In this document: positions 51,801 to 60,800 of the stretch, one piece after another
How the letters are laid out: each line of letters starts with the position of its first letter
How positions within the stretch are numbered: position 1 is the first letter of the stretch
Assembly: GCF_018991925.1 (NCBI RefSeq)
Contig: NW_024744357.1
Span: 2,668,046 to 2,732,045 of the forward strand
Origin: Homarus americanus
Lineage: Eukaryota; Arthropoda; Malacostraca; Decapoda; Nephropidae
Length of the DNA: 64,000 nucleotides
Direction: 5' to 3'
The notes under the pieces: model-generated
Told to the model about the DNA's origin: nothing
The model's database searches: none
Seen by the model: only the letters and a program-made list of their open reading frames with translations
Position numbers and translations under genes: made by a program

Positions 51801-54800
51801 GCTGCAATAATTGGCGAGGAGCTCTTCCGGGAATGAGAGATTTCCAGGTACTGTACTGTACAGTATTAAGAAAAATTTTCTCGTCCTTGGAATTTTTCTG
51901 AGGACGTACTTGGGAAAGTTTTCCGAGTCTAAACGACGCATCTCACACGATCAAACATTCGCCCATAACATTTTGGCTGCGGTCACCAGTGAAAATATTT
52001 TAGGCTATCAAAAAAGTGTACATATAAATTTATATCTACAGCATCTGCTCTAATTGTGGTCGAGAGATTAATTTTGTAGCAGCATAATGATCTGAACAAA
52101 TTATCTACAAGACTTTTACAATAAATGATCCTTAAATAAATATTTCAACAATACAAATTCAATTTTTTATGACAAAAGTAAACAAAAATATACCAGTCTA
52201 TAAAATCAGTTCTAATCGAGTTAGAAATATAATTTTTCTACTTAAATAATCCCAAATAGTTTATCTAAAAGTTTGTTCAAATAAATATATATTAAAAAAA
52301 AATCTATATGATACGGGTCACCAAATGGAGGTCATTTGTGGATGCTGGGAGTGAACAGAGCTGTATGACAGCTGAAACGGTGGAATTTTCCACCCTGTAC
52401 TAAGGAGTTTTCCATGAGTCTAAACTTCGCATCTAGCATGGACAGACACAAACCTGTATTTATTTACACAAACGCCACTGTACACATACAATATATTGTA
52501 AATAAACAAAATACACTACTATATACAGTACATGATACTGTACTCCCCAGCAGATGCTGTCATTTTGGGCTTGTGATGCAGGCAAGCCAAACAGTGATAT
52601 GATGATACAGGATGGCCTGTCTTTTTCCTGTACCATCTACTGTCACTCTCCTCTCCTTCCATGATGGAGGGATTGTACAGTAGCTAAAACAACTATCTGT
52701 GCATACTCTGTGGGAAATAATACGAGACCACGGACGATAAATTTTGGTATACGAGGGGCGTCACTAGTCACACGTAAAATTTGGGAGCATATCGACCCCC
52801 TCCTGCACAGATAATTGTTTTAGCTACTGTACATGCAGCACTGTAAACTATACATACACCTCTACACACAGTTGGCATACACTCTGCTATGTTCAGTAAT
52901 GTATGTACAGAACTTTCACACTTACTGAATGCACAGTACAGGAAAGCCTCCAATAACGACGGTTCTACTAACAACGATTCATATTTAACACAATTCAATT
53001 TATGCCATTATTTTCTTCGTATTTACGACGAAAATAGAATAAAAAAATAAATAATATTACATTTTCATAAAAATAATAACTAAATCCTGATATGCACAAA
53101 AAAAAAAAAAAAAACCCTGCGCACGGAGGATGCCGGGCTTGTGAGTGGGGACGCCAGCATCACTAGTATAAACAGTCGCAGATGGCGGTCCTTTTGTTTT
53201 CATGCATCCGAACAGGAAAAGTAGAAAAAATTCTCAGGTTTCATACAGCATTGTTGCGTCCCTATTCAACATGAGCAAGAGAACAAGTGATGGTAGTGCT
53301 GGTTCAAAAGTTAAAAGAAAGTTTATAGCTTAGCTGAGAAACTAGATGTGTTAAAACGATGTGAAAAGGGTGAGAGGTTTGTGGATATTATATGGAGCAA
53401 GCAATGAACATATTTTCTGAAGTGGATCCATTAACAGAACGAAGCATTAAAATTAACTGGGACATGAAAAATGCATATGACCTCTACATAAAGATGTATG
53501 AGAAAAAAAAGCAGCTGTGCAAGGTTCGTTCGACAGCTTTATTATTCAAAGGCCTAAACCATCAACTTCAGTTACACCATCAAATTCAGCATCATAAGCA
53601 GCTTCGGGTTCAGAATCAGTTTCAGCAACAGCTATGACATCTTTATGGAAAGCTACAGCTTCAGCCAGATTTGAACCTGATGACGAAGTAAACACTCACA
53701 CAACAACATTCATTGGCTGTCCTATGTTTTAGACTTTACCACCATCGGTGAGTAGAATTTTGGTTTTACATTAGTAAGTATTATTTAAAACATATATGAA
53801 CAGTAATAAGTGTTGCTTTCATATTCTTATGTAGAGAAATGGTGATGTTTTCACATGTACGCACTTACCTAAGTTGGTGTTCCCAATCCTTTTCGTTTTT
53901 TCTTTACCATTAATGGTTAGCTACTTCTATTGTTCCATTTATTAACATTAAATAACATTACCTGTACTTAAAACACACACATTCTTTTTTTACAATAATT
54001 TTATTCCAGTTTCTAATGTAGAATCATCGTCACTGGTGTTGTAAACATTAACGAAAACAATGCCGACTCGTCTCGTCATGTGTGTTTTCATATTCAACAT
54101 ATTATTAATGAATTGCATTGTTCATTTTGCATATATAAACATCAATTCAATCAAATACATATTCAGTAATAAGCAATAATGAATCTTTTATAGATATTCT
54201 TAACAAGATAAATGACGCGGTTCCCTCGAGGGCGCACATATACTGTACGTTGGCGTTCCACTATCAATCTCGCTTTTTTTTTCTTTAACATCAGTGGTTA
54301 CCTTTACTGTACATTAAATAACATTAATTAAATCATACATATTTGTTTACATTAATTTTACTACTACAACAACCAGGGTGTTATTTTCTTCAGTTTCAGA
54401 TGGATAACTGACATTATTATTGATTTATACTGTATAAAGTGCATTCATAAACATTATTTAAAGATTATAGTTTGCATTTTTCATTAATTTTATTGTTTGG
54501 GAGGAAAAGAGGGTAAAAAGCCACACAAAAGATAAAAAAAGGTCACACTGGGGAACGCATCTAATTATTATTGCTTTATTTTAATGGTAATTAATGACTC
54601 ACAATACTACGATGATTCACCTTACACTGCAATATTGGAGGACACATTACCGTCATTATTTGAGGCTTTACTGTAGTACAGTAGATTACACCTTACTGTA
54701 ATCACTTTTTATGTCTTAACACTTCTTTAACTGTGTATTCTTGGCCAATTGTGTCCTAATTCAGTAATGTACAGTACTGCACAACACAAATTGTATGCAA

Positions 54801-57800
54801 AAACAGCAGAGTGAGGGAACAACGTTGTACAATGGTAGCAGAATAGAATATGAACTAAGCGTGTAGGTCCACAACCCTACCTACCCAAGCAGCTAGCCCA
54901 CCCATGTGCCCAGCATGTGGGGACGTGCCTGAGCATGATGCAATCTCTTGGAACTCTCGGCAAATTTTTTCCTATTCCTAAAACGAAGAGATTTTCTCAG
55001 AATTTTTCCAGAAAATGCACATGATTTAATCCTTGGAAACTCGTTCCCATGCCCAGAATGGAGAGAGTTTTCCTGGAATTTCCCGGAATACTCAAAAAAT
55101 TTTCTGGTTATTGGAAAGTTCCAACCGGAGATTCCAGCTAACGGGAAGATTACAGTGCTGTGCAAGGCAAGAAATACAGTTTTCTCCCAAACATCCAAGC
55201 TGCTTCAGACAAAAAATTATTTAACTTATATGTTTCAAGGACTCCAATTTGCATCCCTTTTTAAAAATGATGTACAGGGAATATACATGGTATAGTTCAT
55301 CCTGCCTCAACCCCTTAGCAGCTGGAGTCTGATTTCCTTTTCACCCATACCTCCCCATTATATCCACTGGCCTCAAAGGAGGGACATTAGATGCAAAAGT
55401 TGACCTTTACCCAGATACATCCACCACTACTCCAGGACTAATTCACCATCCATCTAGATCCAAGCTGAGAAGCAACAAGTACAGTCACACCTGCTTTATT
55501 TACCCCCTATGTACAGTACAAGTTAAGTGTCCACCTATTTCTAGCACTTCAGGGATAGTTGTCTTGCATGTATCACAGTTTCAAGTTTTATCATAAGGGC
55601 AGTCCCCGACTTATGATGGGGTTGGGGACCCAAATCCGGGTCGTAAGTCGAATTGGTCGCAAGTCAAAAATGCAAAAATGCATAGAAAATCTAAAATGGG
55701 TGTCTCTTTTTCTTCTCAGCACCACAAAACTCTCACTTTTAAGCTTGCCAGACATTTTAAAGTGAATTACAAACGAAAATTTTGTCAGTACAAGGTGCAA
55801 TCACTAACATCGGGACTCGAAAATACGTAATTTGAAAAAATTTTGGTCCGACCGAGGGGGTTGTATGTCCGGGTGGTCGAGGAGTACCTGTACCTGGGTC
55901 TTATTAATCAATTAAATCAAAGTAGCTCCATCTGTCTCATCCATAGTATACTAGGCAAGTCTGCCTGGACTATGGATCACTTATCAATTTATATTGCCTT
56001 TCAGAGGACACATTGTCATTCAATCATTAAATTTAATGATATCACAAACTTAAGTGTGCAGTCAGTGCACACGATCGAGAAACTTCACTTCCGCTTTGGC
56101 GATATACAGGAGAGTACTTGGTTCTCAAACCAGAGAGCATATGAGTACTGTATGTTTGGCTCTAGAACACATACAGCCCTTTGGGGATTATGCTTGCTAG
56201 ATGTTTTCTAAGCATATGTTTACCACCTTCCATTTCTGCTGAGCTGGTTTAGGTCTCTCATAAATTTCATTTTAGGGCCATGGAGACAAGCAAAGGACCT
56301 TAATTCTAACCCTCCTCCCTTGAGTGAAGTCCTGAAATTGGCAGTGACCTGAGGCTTAGATTATAATCTTCCCACGTAATTAGGGTGTGATCTGAGTAAA
56401 TGAACTGCATAGTTGAATCTCCAACCAGATACTCCCCACTGTTCCCCAAGATAACCACTGAATTCATGCAAATTTATATATCTGATAGACTTAAGGACCC
56501 CTGGTAAGTTGCTCAGTATTACAAGAGCTGCCTGACTTAGGGTGAATGCTCTGAATAGATATCACATAATGTTGAGATATCACTTAACTCCCTGTCCAAC
56601 CATAATGCCAGTAAAGATTTCTTGGAATATTAATACATACATATATTACATATTGGTGCCCATATTCCCCCAAAAATCCATGTTGCTTTGTTTTGTCTTA
56701 AATTATTTTCAAAATCTACAAAACATATATACAGTACAGTACAGTACAAACTTCTTTGAATCCTTAAAGCCCCTTTACATAAAATCTTAAACCAAAATCT
56801 AAGTTACCTTCTCTCATTCCTTTTACCCTCTACATCAAGACATAAAGCATTACCTGTAGGCGATGCACTGAGTTCTGGTGACTGTGAAAGGTTAATGTTG
56901 GGGTCCACTAACCCATCCAACACCTCACCAGCACATATTTGTAATGTAATGTCCATCAACACCTGTGATATTACTTCATTCATTTTTGCACCAGGTGTTA
57001 CCTGTTAGGGAAGATATACAGTACTATCTATAATTAATGACAAAATAAATGGCCAAAGAACACATTACTTAATACGAATGATCATTAAATTTTACATTTA
57101 TGATGATACTTTAATCTTATGAGCAAAAACAATACTGAGGTGGGTTAATCATATAGCTAAAGAGAATGGATTATTAACAAATGACTAAAAGCTCATTTCA
57201 GTATCAGAAGTAAACACTGAGTTTGACAAAACAGCATCACAGAAGTATGCAGAAATTTGAGATGGCATATTAAGTAAAGAAAGCTTTAATGAGCCAATGT
57301 CCTGTGCAGCAGGTCTGTAGGACACAAAATATCAAAACAATAATTCAATCACCTTTACTGAATTTACCATTCATGACTTTAACTTTCACAAGCAGTAAAA
57401 TTTACATTCTTTCTTGAACATTACTTTTTTTCATTCATTTTGATTAAAAAACATGTATTTCTTTAAGAAAAAATTGGATACATTGGTGTTGTACTCATTT
57501 TGGGGAAAAATTTGCTCTAAGGTGGACAACCTCTTATCCCAGACACCCCTTCCCCCCAATTAGTCCACCTTTGTGAGGTTTTACTGTATATTTGAAAATA
57601 GTAATAAGTTTTATGCTGCCAGAATATTCCTACTGTGTTTTGTAGCAGCTATAAAATAGAAATATGATATAAAAGTGCCTTCAGGTAAAAAGTGTGTGTT
57701 GTATATCAACATCACTTCCTGTTCACTGTGGGCTGTGTGCAGCAGCTTCAAACTAAACATCTTTCATCACTTCATATTGCTCTTTAACAATCCAGACAAC

Positions 57801-60800
57801 TCTCCAACTATGCTACAAGGAAAGTTGAATGTACTGTATGTACATTCTTCTGGTATTTTTCTTATATTGATTAACCAATTTATAAGATGACAAGTGTTTT
57901 TTAAGTGTATTTTACCGAAATATGCCCATATAGGGGGTTCGGCGGTCTTATTCAATCCTTAGTTCCCCAAATTCATTACCTAAACATTGCCAAGACCTAC
58001 TGTAATAATTCACAAACCTTACCTGAACAGTGACTGAACAGATATTATCAACACCTTGCCATGAACAATGAAGAAGATTGGATAGTGTTGCCCACATCAT
58101 CTCCTCAGTCACCTCACTTGTACTTACACTCTGTAAATCAAATAAATACAAATTCATTAAACGAGAGAACTAGAATTATAAATAATACGCAGAGTACCCC
58201 ATACATTATTGGCAGAATTATTACATTCACACACTCGGGATCACTCTCATAAGTGATATTTTGATTTAACGTAAATGAAACTTTTGCCTCAAAATCAGAC
58301 ATGCCACCATGGCGTATACGGTAGTTCACTTTCTCTAAAAGCTCTTTGTTGAATTACTTCAAATTTTAACACCACTCTCCTGCATGGAATTAAGTTTTAA
58401 GGCTCGGTGGCAACCCTTCTATGTGCGGTAGATCATGCAGCCTCCAGACAAATTAGTTTTGTGCCTGGCTCAGTAAGCGAGAGGTAAGTGTGTATTGAAA
58501 TAGTTATAATGAAATATTGAAATATTTTTTAATTTTTGAGACATTGGTGCAATAGCCACGTGGCCAAGTCGACATTATCTCCAAATATTTATCAGTTACA
58601 ACCTCGATATTTATTTGTATCAGGTGATAAAGTGATGTGTATTGAAATATTTATAATAAAACGGTGAAATATATTTTAATTTATGAGACGTTGGTGAAAT
58701 GACTACGCAAAATAGTCACATGTACCAAACAAAAGCATGTCGTAATGTACAGTATAGGCCAAGCTTGGAAAAATAACAGGTGATTGTGCAGTAGAGGCAT
58801 GACATGGGTATGGTGAATTATAATGACTATTGTGCTTATTTGATACGATTCATTATAGCATCGCCATTGTCGTGCATAAGCCAGGGCCTACCTCGTCTGA
58901 GTGGTAAGTGTAAAAATTATTGCCAAAATTTCAATTTATGTCACAGAAACTTCTACTGGTATATTTCTCTTCCTTAGTACTGTGTGTGTACAGTAATAAT
59001 CCATCATAAAAAATACAGTGAAATCTCCTTTATCCGGAACAATTGGTGCAGAGCACTTCCGGGAATGATTGATTTCTGGGTAACGAGACGACTCTCTCAA
59101 AGCCGGAAAAAATCCCCCATCCCTGGAATTTTCTGTTAGTTCAAGATTTGCACATAACTTCATCTCTCAAACCTGGAATGTAATCCCCAATCCCCAGAAT
59201 TTTTCTTAGAATTTTCCGGAATGATGCTTTCATCTCTCAAAGCGGGAAAAAAATCCTGCATCCCCAGAATTTTCTGGGTACCAGAAAAATTTTCTCGGAA
59301 TTTCTGGAAAAAAAGCCTGATTTTCATCTCTCAAACTCGAAAAAGAAATAAAAAATCCCCCATCTCAGAATTTTCTGGGTACTAGGAAAAATGTCTCGGA
59401 ATTTTCCAGAAAATGTGCCCCTCAGAAAATCGTTCCCAAAGCCGGACTTTTCAAGAAAATTTCGGCTTTTGGAGCCAAGAATATTTTAATTCCGGCTATT
59501 GGAGAGTTCTGGTTAAGGGGGATTCCGGTGAACAGAGATATTGCTGTACTGTGCTTTCAAAAGATTAAAAAAATATACTGTATAAAATAAAAAATAAAAC
59601 AGCAAAAAATTTTTTATATAAACATTTCAGCAACTGCGCACCTCACCACCACTCACTTTTATGTTTTAGTCGGGAACTCCGTTATTTGTTTAAATTATTG
59701 TCTTCCTCATGATTTACTCTTTCTTGCCATGTGCATTTTATACTGACTGATGTAATGCTATGTGTACAGCACAAAGTGGAATCAACAGTAAACTCTCATT
59801 TTTCAATTATACTCGACAAAATGGCTTTGATTTATTATTTTAAATTATTTTTGAGGGTTTCAAATGATTTCCCAGCCCTTTTTACATAAGGCAGCAGCAT
59901 TTAAATAAATACTGTATCTTAGCCACAAATAGCGCTTGGGAAAACAATATCTTCCCACAATTTCTAGTCATTCTGCAGAGCGAGTGACGAGCTTATTAAA
60001 TAAATTTCAGACGATTCCAAGAGAGTTAATTAGAGGAATTGATCTTTTATCATAAGAATAATAAAGGGATTTTTTACCAAAGGAATGCAGTGGGTTGCAA
60101 ACTTTTGTCTATATCTGCACTTTCCTTAACAGTCACTCTGTTAACCCTTAAGTGGCATGTAAGAATTCTCTAAACCACCCATATATACAGTATAACCTCA
60201 GATATCCAGCATTTAATTATCCAGAACTCTCAAGCAACGAGCATATTTTTGGCGGAGTCAATTTCCAGTAAGCCTTGTCCAATCACATTTAAAAAATCAA
60301 GAAAATAGGTTTGAATTTGGTACCGCTTCACCCGTGGTTCCATCCTCTATGCTGGCTAAACACACTGGGTGCCACCATTACATGAATGTTTGTGCCAGTG
60401 TAAACACAATCATCTCATCCACCCAGCATGCCCTTTTATAATATATTTACTATGTCCTTTTATAATATACTATGTGTTTTTATTCCTTTTATAATATACT
60501 AAATGTCCTTTTATTCCTTTTATAATATTTACTATGATGATGATCTTGAGATTGAGATGCACACTTATAAGATTAACTCAAGCACCAGGAAAAAAATATT
60601 ATTCGGCAAACTTAATTCCCCATGCATTCTGGATATCTGAGGTCCTATTGTACAGAAAACTAGAATGCAGGGAACACGAAGCATCCATCTATATTGGACA
60701 TCATCCCTAGAGACGTTGGCCAATGTTTAAGTAGAACTCAACCTCATAATTGGTGCTTACTCCAAAAGAGTTAGATGCTAATTGTTTTATAGAACACTAA

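Noticed and set aside
55843..56211. 122-codon plus-strand frame
   Set aside because: It begins inside a MITE end and resembles no protein; probably chance.
58380..58510. First exon with GTAAGT donor on the plus strand (AGCGAGAG / GTAAGTG)
   Set aside because: A good donor-like site, but no open frame with a start codon and no downstream plus-strand exon. The region is part of a diverged tandem duplication.
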